DNA of 64,000 bases. It comes from Gyrodactylus bullatarudis (lineage: Eukaryota > Platyhelminthes > Monogenea > Gyrodactylidea > Gyrodactylidae). A model generated the notes under the pieces. It made no database searches. It saw only the letters and a program-made list of their open reading frames with translations, and was not told the origin of the DNA. Made by a program: the position numbers and the translations under genes. The stretch covers positions 287,450 to 351,449 of the forward strand of contig SSNU01000063.1 in assembly GCA_012064415.1 (NCBI GenBank), in the 5' to 3' direction. This document shows, in pieces, positions 55,401-64,000 of the stretch (the first letter of the stretch is position 1; each line of letters begins with the position of its first letter).

Positions 55401-58400
55401 AGGATTATTCCCAGTTTGGGGCTACTTTTGAAATTAACCCTTTTTTAACTATATTCGATTTTATTTGTAGATATAAAAGAAAAGATTTTTTATTCACTAA
55501 ATGTACATTTCTAATACATATACTTCATCAGTAGTGACACATAAATAATGTTAAAAGTTTAAAATTGATTAAAAATGCAAATACACCTAATTAATATAAA
55601 GATGGGAATTTATGATTTTTATAAAATTATAAATTTTTTCATCAATAAATCGAATTTGATCAAGACTTTTTGAAATCTAGATCGTAGGTTACACTTTCAG
55701 GATCTGAAGAAAAAAATATTTGAAAAAAATCTAATTGTAGTTATTGCATTTTTCAAATCTAGCGATGGCGCCGAATTCCCAATTTTTTTGAACTTTGAGT
55801 TGATAACTTCTGTTTATTTTAAAGTGAGAGAGTGATCAAAAGTTAATTTTTAGGATCACGATTAGTCAAAGAAAACGATTATGACCATGAAAATTTCAAT
55901 GGACTTGCCAATTTCCAGGGATCTTGAATCATCAAAATTTCATTGATTTTCAAGTAGTGAAAATGTTCTAAAAATCGAAATTCGATTTTCACACGAAGAT
56001 GGGCGGATTCTCAAAATCTGAAACAGCATATTTGATTTCTTTGACTAATCGTGATATCTAAAAATTAACTTTTGATCACTCTCTCACTTTAAAATAAACA
56101 GAAGTTATCAACTCAAAGTTCAAAAAAATTGGGAATTCGGCGCCTTCGCTAGATTTGAAATATGCCATAAATTTCTTAAAATTAGATTTTTTTCAAATAT
56201 TTTTTCCTTCAGATCCTGAAAGTGTAACCTACGATCTAGATTCCAAAAAGTCTTGATCAAATTCGATTTCATTATGAAAAAATTTATAATTTTGTAAAAA
56301 TCATAAATTCTCATCTTCATATTAATTAGCTTTATATTACTATTTTTGAAAGAAGTATAGTAAAAGTTGAAAAATATAAGAATATAATTTGAGCTGAAAA
56401 AATACCAAAACTTTTTATTAAATATCAAAAGTGAAGAAAAAGGTGAAAAAGCTCACATAGGCCTGGGTAATTGAAGGTTATAAGAGTAATTTTTCTGAAG
56501 GCATAGATTTGGTTTAAAGTGATTGATGATATATTTATTTTATCCAGTTACAAATAGTCTAAATTTATTATTTAAACAATTTTTTATGTTTTGAGTTTAA
56601 AAGGTTTTTAGGGAGTATTGAGAACATTTGAAATTTGAAATTTGCCAAAATTTTGTTTATATCATACCAGAAGCATTTAAAGTTTTGACTCGAATGATAT
56701 TGAAATAGCTCCAAGATTATTTTAAAAAAATTACAGGTTATAAAGATTAATCAGTTTGATTCATAAGGATTTACAAAAACCTGAAGAAAAGAACCTTTTG
56801 TTTTACAAAATCCAATGCGACTGTGGAGCTTCTTATATAGGACGTACGATTAGGAAATTGACAACTAGATCAAATGATCATCTAAAGAAGGATACAGCAG
56901 TGACAAGACACATCAAACAGAAAAATCATGAGGCTTCGATTTCTAATTTCTCAATTTTGTATAAAAATGCGGGTGATGACAGCACAGATTTGTGGGTGAA
57001 GGAGAAATTCTTCATCAATCACTTTAAACCAAACCTGTGTGTTCAGAAAAATTACTCTTATAATCTTCAATTACCCTGGCCTATGTGAGCTTTTTCACCT
57101 TTCTCTTCACTGTTGCTATTTATTGAAGAGTTTTGGTATTTTTTCAGCTCAAATTATATTCTTATATTTTTCAACTTTTACTATACTTCTTTCAAAATTT
57201 GTAAAATATTATTTTCAATGAACTTTAAACTTTTATCATTATTTATGTGTCACTACTGATGAACCATAAAGAAATGTACATTTGGTGAATAAAAACTTTT
57301 TCTTCTATATCTACAAAAATTACAGGCGGTTTCATTAGTTTCATGAAAGTCTACTATTGACTTTATGATGATAAGAATATTTTTACTCTGAACTTTTATT
57401 TCTGTTCTCGCTTGAGTCCTATGAGAAGAATTCCAGCTAATTGGTAAACTTTATTTTAGATTGCAAATTAGAGGATTCTTTTGACTGATTTTCTAAATGT
57501 AACTTCAAATTTCATCAGAATCAAGTTCATCTGAGAGAATAGCATTCAGTTCAACTAAGATTATTGGAATATAGTGGAAAAGTTTATTTTTAGAAAAAAA
57601 TTGTTCATCAGAAATCTTTGAATAAAAAGATGACAGATAATTTTGTTGACAGAATGAAAGATGAACTAACTGGCAGTTCTTCATTCTCATACAATGACCA
57701 TCGTCAGGAGAAGAAATTCAAATCAGAATAAAAAGTATTCAGACAATATATATGTTACGTTCAAAGTGGAAACTTGTACAGTGTATATGTTACAATCAAT
57801 TTTCTAGGTGAGAAATAGATTAGTTTCCACATTGATGTATTCACACAAAATCAGTGTACACCCTGACGATTAATGTGTACACTCGAGTTTCCACACTGAC
57901 GGTCAGTGTATACACGGAGGGGAGTTTCCACATTGATTGTAACATAAACACTGAACGTTCAATTCGGGGTACACATTGAACGGTTGATGGTGTACACTTT
58001 GAATATAGTGATTAAACGTACAATGTGTAAACTGTTCAATCTATGTTCGGGAAATAAGTCTCATCTATTTTAATGTCTTAAGGTCTTTTAATTTAAGAAA
58101 AGTTCGAGCATAATCTATATAATTAAAAAATAAAAGTCGATTTTGTGAGCCTATAGACGCCTAAACTACCCAACCAATTTTCATAAAATTTTAACCAGTT
58201 ATAATCTCGATCAGAACCGAAAAAGTGTCTGGCCAATCAGAGGGCTTCTCATTGGCCCAATTTTTTTTCGTTTTTCCTTATCATAGATAAACTAAAGCTT
58301 TATTGTTATTGGTCAATATCAAATTCTCAATTCCTTATTTCTTCAGTACATTAGAAAAACTTGATTAAAATATCTATAGGTTGCTTGAAATGGTTTCTCA

Positions 58401-59762
58401 AATCGCCTAAATTCTTCAAACAAAAATATTTCTTCTCCAATTTAAAAAAAACCCTGCGTAGCGGGTTCGGATCAGCTAGTATTCATTTATTTATTATTAC
58501 ATGAGAAACTTTTATAGGACCTAGAATTGCAAAGAACTTTATTTCTTCTGCATTTCCCCCTATTTGACAGGCATTCAGTGGCAAAATCATACCTAAACAT
58601 TCCTTGGCCCCATTAGAAATGAAGCTTGCTCCATTCTGTGGTCGAAAACTTGAAACTTAATCAAGGGGTAAAACATTTACTTTTTCTTAGTTGAATGCAT
58701 ACAAACCAATTGATATCTGCATGCAATTATTGGAAACTGCAATTTATTCAACAAAATTGGGCTTAACACTTGTAATTCAAGATCTAAGAAAATTTTCCAG
58801 TTTACACACTGAACGTTCAGTGTATATGTTACAATCAATTTATAGAACTCGATAGTTATATATAATCTTCGCTGATTATTTATAATAATTATAATCAAGC
58901 CTCTGATCATTATATATATAATTATAATTATATGGCCTAAAGCAAATCAAAAAGAATTCGTTTCCACAAAGGCATTACTTTAAATTTTTATTTGATTTTG
59001 AATGGTTTTTACCAGAACTAGACCAATAGGAGTTTAGATTAGGATCCTTCAGAATCAGAACGAGAATAAATCTTGCGCGAATTTAATAATGAATTTAAAC
59101 AAAAGAAAATTAAATATTTCTGTAAATAAGGTGGATCTGATTAATTTACTGCAGCCTGTTTTAGATAATGACAAAATTGCTTTCTATGATATACAGTATT
59201 GTGAAATTAATAGGAATTTATTCATAATAAAACTAAATACAGTGTTGGTTTACTGAAAAAAGTCAAGAAAGTTTGACGCAAGATTAAAATTTTTAAGAAC
59301 CATTCTGAAAATGAGAATTCGGCAGGACCCTAGTTTGGATAAAATGAAAGATTACAAGTGTCTCATCCATTGAAGAAGGTACTTGACTATCTCAGTACCG
59401 AAACGTCTGGAAGAAGAGGCTTTGAAAAAGATTAGGTTATATTCCAATTAAATCTACTAAAATTTATTTAAAAAGTCAGATATTGAATTATTCTTCAAGA
59501 ATTCTCCGAAGAAATCAAAACAAAATTTTCTAGCCAAACTTACTGGCTTTTGGACTTTTTGAGTTCTCATGAGTCCGCGTGTTATCCTGATCTGATGTTG
59601 TACCTGTAACAGAAGTACAATACCTTGGGAGATAGTCATTTGGAGTGAAGAATTCAGTCTTCCTCTTGGAAGAATCGATAAACTCTTTTGGTGGAGTTCC
59701 TATTGTTTCCATTATACTGGCCAATTGATCAGATTCATCTTTACCAGCAAATAAAGGTGTTC
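52420..59762 (-). CDS. DYRK2-like protein kinase, 3' two exons (5' part off window)
   Basis: DYRKs are dual-specificity Tyr-autophosphorylating Ser/Thr kinases of the CMGC group. Minus-strand exons 59544-59762 and 52420-52682 join in phase 1 across a 6.9-kb intron, giving the last 160 or so residues. The first covers the CMGC insert after the F-helix: PLFAGKDESDQLASIMETIG, EFIDSSKR, YLPRYCT. The second has the kinase C-lobe end: KRGAPKSKPLQ, LKGCDDEKFLDFLKNCLQWQ, EKRFTPREAFRHEWLRRRLP, then a Ser/Thr-rich tail ending KKQEI. The RxRxP-type link, the GCDD..FLDFLK and RHEWLRRRLPKPP blocks fit class-2 DYRKs (DYRK2/3/4) better than DYRK1. Catalytic-loop exons were sought to 64000 and not found, so the gene continues beyond the right edge. 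Confidence 0.88.
53400..53800. repeat. Foldback-family element in the DYRK intron
   Basis: Left arm CAAATTTCCACTTTTTCAAC answers right arm GTTGAAAAAGTGGAAATTTG. Nearer the centre AAGAATTCGAATT / AATTCGAATTCTT and TGTGCTGATATT / AATATCAGCACA pair too. Same family as 10814-11393 and 15780-16220. Confidence 0.65.
54899..55441. mobile_element. Inverted-repeat element with GGGTTAATTCCAAAAGTAGC ends
   Basis: Left end GGGTTAATTCCAAAAGTAGC. The right end, read inward on the other strand, is GGGTTAATTTCAAAAGTAGC. Inside, AATTAACCCCATCGTAATTA / TAATTACGATGGGGTTAATT form a second inverted pair, and GTAGCCC(C) recurs at each end. The open frame at 55018-55269 is inside and unrecognised. In the DYRK intron. 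Confidence 0.7.
55470..56530 (-). mobile_element. Penelope-like element 3' end (minus), split by a foldback insertion
   Basis: The minus strand from 56470 to 56340 repeats the coding end and 3' tail of the copy at 56756-57310 (GAGCTTTTTCACC, TTTTGGTATTTTTTCAGCTC, CTTCTTTCAAAA). The tail resumes at 55588-55480 (TTATGTGTCACTACTGATGA, AAATGTACATTTAGTGAATA). The two parts are separated by the palindrome at 55589-56330. Confidence 0.7.
55589..56330. repeat. Foldback element, about 740 bp, near-perfect arms
   Basis: Both ends are inverted copies: TTAATATAAAGATGGGAATT left, and the same with few changes on the other strand at right. Arms continue through GATCGTAGGTTACACTTTCA / TGAAAGTGTAACCTACGATC and AAAGTGAGAGAGTGATCAAA / TTTGATCACTCTCTCACTTT. 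Inserted in the Penelope-like copy above. Best-preserved member of the family. Confidence 0.8.
56756..57310 (+). mobile_element. Penelope-like element: GIY-YIG endonuclease end plus 3' tail
   Basis: 56756-57088 encodes a GIY-YIG-type domain: LLFYKIQCDCGASYIGRTIR, KLTTRSNDHL, TRHIKQKNHE, DLWVKEKFFINHFKP and LQLPWPM, then a stop. The YKI.C.CG..YIG.T.R.L..R...H pattern is that of the C-terminal endonuclease of Penelope-like retroelements. The reverse transcriptase part is missing (5' truncated). The tail to about 57310 contains CACTACTGATGAACC and ends near TGGTGAATAAAAA. The three other groups in this window (19.2-19.9, 34.1-34.4, 55.5-56.5 kb) share its end. Confidence 0.8.
57760..58040. repeat. 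Cluster of short direct and inverted repeats
   Basis: AGTTTCCACATTGA-like units occur three times (about 57820, 57890, 57920). CAGTGTATATGTTACAATCA (57779) is answered by TGATTGTAACATAAACACTG (ends 57954). GTGTACAC-type motifs are frequent. A further CAGTGTATATGTTACAATCA is at 58816, after the palindrome ACACTGAACGTTCAGTGT. Not matched to a known class. Confidence 0.55.
58114..58479 (+). mobile_element. Non-autonomous Helitron, 366 bp
   Basis: Begins TCTATATAATTAAAAAATAA after an A (58113). Ends with the hairpin CCCTGCGTAGCGGG, then TTCGGATCAG and CTAG, followed by T (58480). A 5' TC, a 3' CTRR preceded by a short GC-rich hairpin, insertion between A and T, and no target duplication are the Helitron hallmarks. 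The 5' segment (GCCTATAGACGCCTAAACTA) also resembles Helitron-associated sequence in other invertebrates. No Rep/helicase coding. Confidence 0.75.
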
Positions 59763-59837
59763 CTTTAAATAAATAATGATCAGATTTCAAATTAGAATTT
59801 TTATACAAAATTATAAAATCTTCTTAAATACACCTAG

Positions 59838-60893
59838 TTAATATGAAGATGGGAATTGATGATTTTTACAAAATTCTTATTTTTTTCATCAAGAAATCGA
59901 ATTTGATCAATCTAGATCATGAAGCCCTCTATCACGGTTCGGAGAAAAAAAATTTAGAAAAAATCAATTTTTAACCCTTTCAGGTCCATGGCCTATATGT
60001 GGGCCAAAATATCAAACCTAAAAATTTTTGTAGAAATAAAAATCCTATGAATAAAAGATACGCACCATTTAATAACTTTTTTATCAATCTTCCCAAAAAA
60101 AGTTGAACCATGAGGTATTTCATTGGGATAGACTAAATTCAACTTATTTATTTAAAAAATCCTACAATTACTTGTGTGGTCGCTTGAAAGTAGATAGGAA
60201 AAATGTATTGAAAAGTGTCGAAAAAGAATATTTTATTAAAAGGTTTTCAGATGATTTAAGGTTTTATTATTCATCTATAATTCATTCTGATTCCGAATAT
60301 GTATCTATATTCAATGTTTGAAGTCATTAAATAGACTCGGACCTGAAAGGGTTAAGGAAAATACGGCAAATTTGAAATCTTGAAGTAGCGCCAAATTCCC
60401 ATTTTTTTGAAATTTGAGTTGAAAATTTTTTAAACTTCAATGTGAGAGAGGGATCAAAAGTTGATTCTAAGGATCACAATTAGTCAAAGAAATTAAATAT
60501 TCTGAATCTGATTTTAAGAATCCCCCCATAATCGTGTCAAAATCAAATTTTGATTTTTTCATCATTGAAAGTCGATGAAATTGGATATTTCAAGATCCCA
60601 GAAAAATGACGAATTTATCAAAATTTTTATTATGATCATCGGTATTTTTGTCTTATTTTGATCCTCAACTTTTGATCACTCTCTCACATTGAAGTTTTAA
60701 AAATTTTCAACTCAAATTTCAAAAAAATGGGAATTTGGCGCTACTTCAAGATTTCAAATTTGCCGTATTTTCCTTAAAAATTGATTTTTTCTAAATTTTT
60801 TTTCTCCGAACCGTGATAGACGGCTTCATGATCTAGATTGATCAAATTCGATTTCTTGATGAAAAAAATAAGAATTTTGTAAAAATTAACTAG
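59838..60893. repeat. Foldback element carrying a nested TTAA element
   Basis: Ends TTAATATGAAGATGGGAATT and, on the other side, TTTTGTAAAAATTAACTAGC-type sequence. Arms pair through CTATCACGGTTCGGAGAAAA and TTTTCTCCGAACCGTGATAG. Only the left arm is interrupted, by the element at 59971-60355. Same family as 55589-56330. Confidence 0.75.
59971..60355. mobile_element. TTAA element, CCCTTTCAGGTCC ends, 385 bp, nested
   Basis: TTAA (59971-59974) then CCCTTTCAGGTCC; right end GGACCTGAAAGGG then TTAA (60352-60355). A subterminal near-palindrome GGCCTATATGTGGGCC lies at the left. The uninterrupted right arm of the host foldback reads, on the other strand, CAATTTTTAAGGAAAATACG, which is exactly the flanks joined at one TTAA. 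The frame at 60103-60321 is internal and unrecognised. Confidence 0.9.
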
Positions 60894-63800
60894 CTTTAGT
60901 ATGTTGAGAAAAGAATATCTTGTCAATTTAACAATTAATGAATAATTTAATTGGTCTCAAAGTAACCTTTATAATACGACAGTATTTATTCATATATTCA
61001 GGGCTTGTATCTATAAATATTTTGGAAAGATGACATACAAAAATTGTAAATTCTTTTTCTATAGATATTACCATATGAGAAAATCTGAGTCAATAATTTT
61101 AAAAATCGTTGATTGGTAATAATAATTAAAATTGTTCTTTTTTCGTGCAGTATACGTACGTTCAATACAATAGTTTCAACCGATTTCAAAGTTGATTTTT
61201 AGAATCACAATAAAACAAGTAAACCGATTATCCCCATGAAAATTTTGATAAATTCGTCTTTTCGTAATCGTAAGAATCAGCTTTTGATCACTCTCTCACT
61301 CATGGTTTAGATTCCAAATAATCTTGACCAAAATTTTAGATAACTATATTTTTATACATAACTATATACTAAAAATAAACTCTTCTAACAAAAAAATCGA
61401 AAATTGATTTCTTGATGGAAAAAATATAAAATAATTTGAAAATCTATATTATGTGAGCCCATTTTACCAATAAATTTTAAAAAAAATTGTGGTCGTTCTT
61501 TGAATTAGCGATTTTTTTCGAAATCTGAACTCAATTTTTTTGGGCTGCTGACCTGGAGTCATGCTGGAGTTAAGAAAGAACGAAAGAATTGTTTTGGTGA
61601 ACAAAGCTTTATTTTTACTAATTTACAAGAAGTAGAAATGATCAAACCATTGAAATTCGACACCTTCTCGACCCTGAGGTAAATAATCACATCGAATTTG
61701 GTTTCCGTGTTTAAAAATGTCATTTTAAAATCAATAAAAAAAATTTAGCTCAAATTTCGAAAAAATGGGAATTCAAAATGGAATTTTTGTATAAATTAAA
61801 ATTCTCAGCTTTAGAAGATTTAAGAGTGCCACACCAAATTGAAATAAGCTAAGCAATACTTAGAGAATTTTTTTTTTCGATACGTTAAATGTTCCTTCGT
61901 CCTATTCATTCAAGGGTAAAGTAATTTTGTATTCTATTCCAAGTAAAAAGTAATCGATATGGGAGATAATTTGTTGAAAGTATATGGAAATAAATCATTC
62001 ATGAATTATTAATAGGGAGCGGTTTCAGCTATTTTGATTGGCTGACCTTTTTTCTAGAGATTCATCCTCTGCTCTGAGCAACAACCTCTGAAATGATTTC
62101 AAATTCAGAAAAAATTTACATTGCTCGATAGAATGAGTTTTTGCTCGTTGATTTTGCTCATATTAAAGACTTGGTTTATCAAGAATAGTGAAAAGATATG
62201 GTCTATCCGAAGCAGTAGGCAAAATAAGAGAAAAAATGATCGTAATCGAAAAAAAGGGTCAGTAAAAACGAACACAAGTATGCTAATTCCTTATTGATTT
62301 ATGAGTTCCCAACGCTGATTGGTTTGAATTAAAAAATTAATTGATCTCAAGACATCTTGTATGACTTCAATATACAATGTATAATATCATCCTCACTATA
62401 CTTCATGAGCTGCAGCAGATTTTTGATTCTACTATTCTAGTAAATCTCTCGGTTATTTTTCAAATTTTGGGATTTTAATTTAACAATCTTTTTCATTTGC
62501 AATGAAAAATCATACTTTCTTAAGATTACGAGAGAAATCCCTATAAAAAACAGTGTACATGATTTATTGAAGGGATTACTAGTATAAAATCCTGATTTTC
62601 TTTTATTTAATCCGCTTAGAAGAAAACAAATTAGAATGCAAATTAGAATATCCTTTCTACAAATCAACTTTAAAAAGGATAATTAATACACAGTTTAATA
62701 AGCTTAGCTTACAAACTGTTTCATAACCTTTAAATTCCCAGAGAAAGTTTTATCAGGATTCATATTTCATCCAAAATTACCAAAATCGTATACTCTGATG
62801 AGAAATCTACACTAATTTCTGGATCCAAAAATTGACTATCCTAAAAGCTTTAGCAGATAGAATTCTTGTGTTTGCATATTTGAATACTCAAAAACAGTAT
62901 CTTATTTTTTACTTTTGACGCTAGGATTTCAAGACGAACATTAGAGGTACCAAATCTTGATTTCGTTAATTGCCAGACGAGCCGAATTAACTGGTGAAAA
63001 TTAACTTCGAATTTATTCTCCAATTGTTAATGTAATGATCGTAAATTTCCATCTCGATATCAACTGTCCAAATAGAAAATAAAGCAAGCGAAACAAATAG
63101 TTCATGTTCAAATTAGAATAATCTCTTCTTTTAGAATATTACCTTGAAACAATGGAATGTCGGCATGAAAACTTGTTTCCAATTTCGGACACACTCCCAA
63201 TTTACGCACATGTCCAGCTTTGTTTTACTTCTTACAAAGTTTTCTCTCTAGTTTGAAAATTCTTTGCCACGCAATACAAATGAGAGTGATCATGCTTTTG
63301 TGATTTAGACACGACAAATAAACTTTAACAATTGAGACAGCTACTGACTGAAATTGATACTGATTCTTGAAATTTAATCTTTTCTAGATTTTCAAGAGGG
63401 TACAAGAGATTGAGTAATATTGAGTTTTTTATGATATCAAGCATGAATTTTTAATCTTGTTCAACCAATCTGATAATTATCAAATTAATTAATTATAATT
63501 AATTATCTTCAATAAAATCTAGTGTGTCAAGATTAGATTAGTCTTGACAATACATAGAATTAGAAACGCAAGTATCACTAAAAGAACCTTATGATTTGAG
63601 TTCTATTGCCTCAAAAGAGTGGTGGTCACTTTGTCTCACCCCTATAGAGCCTTTATGAGCCCTGATGCCATAATGAGAAATTTTATTCTTTAATGGTGTG
63701 TAAACTGAACAAATTTTTGAATTTGAATAAATTTAGAAGAGCAAAACTTTCAATCCATTCGGAATTTTCTTTAAGAAGTTCGACAGAGAAGCAAGAAATT

Positions 63801-64000
63801 GTTGAAGACATTTCGAACCATTATCCAAGGGATTAGAACCGATAAAAAAATTGCTTGTCAAGAAGAGGATATTCACTATTCAAGCATACAAGTATATAAA
63901 ATAAGCCTATTTTATCAAAAATTACTTCATGAAGGATAGGAAGTCGGTAATATAATCCAAATAAATAAAATGGCTAGATCAATATCATGTCAGAAGTGTA
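60894..64000. other. Right-hand stretch, no exon found (probably DYRK intron)
   Basis: No kinase exon recognised on either strand. It holds a decayed foldback arm (about 61180-61320, 61700-61780), a half copy of the 15008 MITE (61550-61620) and a piece of the 18511-type repeat (62795-62940). The remaining frames lack features. Confidence 0.45.

Noticed and set aside
60103..60321. 72-codon frame as a gene
   Set aside because: Entirely inside the nested TTAA element and without family resemblance.
60894..64000. Upstream DYRK catalytic exons
   Set aside because: No activation-loop or catalytic-loop sequence was seen on the minus strand; they presumably lie beyond the window.

Overview
This is a strongly AT-rich piece of an animal nuclear genome. 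The genes are split by GT-AG introns, use the standard stop codons, and are separated by long stretches of degraded transposons. The gene set (receptor guanylate cyclase, KSR, synapsin, BRD8, APC10, DYRK) points to a bilaterian with a nervous system. A zinc-finger gene of a kind I know mainly from arthropod and cnidarian transposon-linked loci, four groups of Penelope-like remnants, and introns as short as 29-32 nt narrow the choice. I cannot name the phylum from sequence alone.

Layout. 1-238 is the end of a TTAA-flanked element carrying a 30-bp tandem repeat. 731-9521 (+) is the 3' part of a receptor guanylate cyclase whose ectodomain exons lie off the left edge; its 5.4-kb intron holds a piggyBac relic cut by a Tc1/mariner-like element. 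13270-23604 (+) is a complete 12-exon KSR-like pseudokinase gene. 24641-31756 is an accessory cluster: a 51-aa cysteine-rich protein (+), two tandem secreted paralogues resembling SE-cephalotoxin-like proteins (-), a 98-aa Gly-Cys-His repeat protein between them (-), and an intronless zinc-finger protein (-). 33396-43371 (-) is synapsin. Divergent from it, 43997-46423 (+) is BRD8, followed 175 bp later by APC10 (46599-49099, +). 52420-59762 (-) is the 3' end of a DYRK2-like kinase whose 5' exons lie off the right edge.

Gene functions. Most genes are conserved single-copy eukaryotic genes with unrelated jobs: cGMP signalling, Ras-MAPK scaffolding, synaptic vesicle regulation, NuA4/TIP60 chromatin, APC/C, and DYRK signalling. 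The likely lineage-specific part is 24.6-31.8 kb, where two secreted helical proteins are interleaved with Cys-rich structural-looking proteins.

Most worth checking: (1) a class of 29-32-nt introns confirmed by reading frame in four conserved genes; (2) a KSR that has lost its Lys, HRD and DFG signatures and carries a long Ser-rich insertion; (3) an APC10 gene whose first coding exon has no ATG and begins right after a splice acceptor 175 bp behind BRD8, as expected if a trans-spliced leader supplied the AUG; (4) the cephalotoxin-like/Cys-rich cluster; (5) a set of TTAA elements with a shared CCCTT outer end, element-specific inner inverted repeats and subterminal palindromes, one of them with its empty target preserved in the other arm of the same palindrome.

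All exon joins were made by eye from splice motifs and frame. Each complete gene sums to a multiple of three, but transcripts would be needed to confirm the joins.
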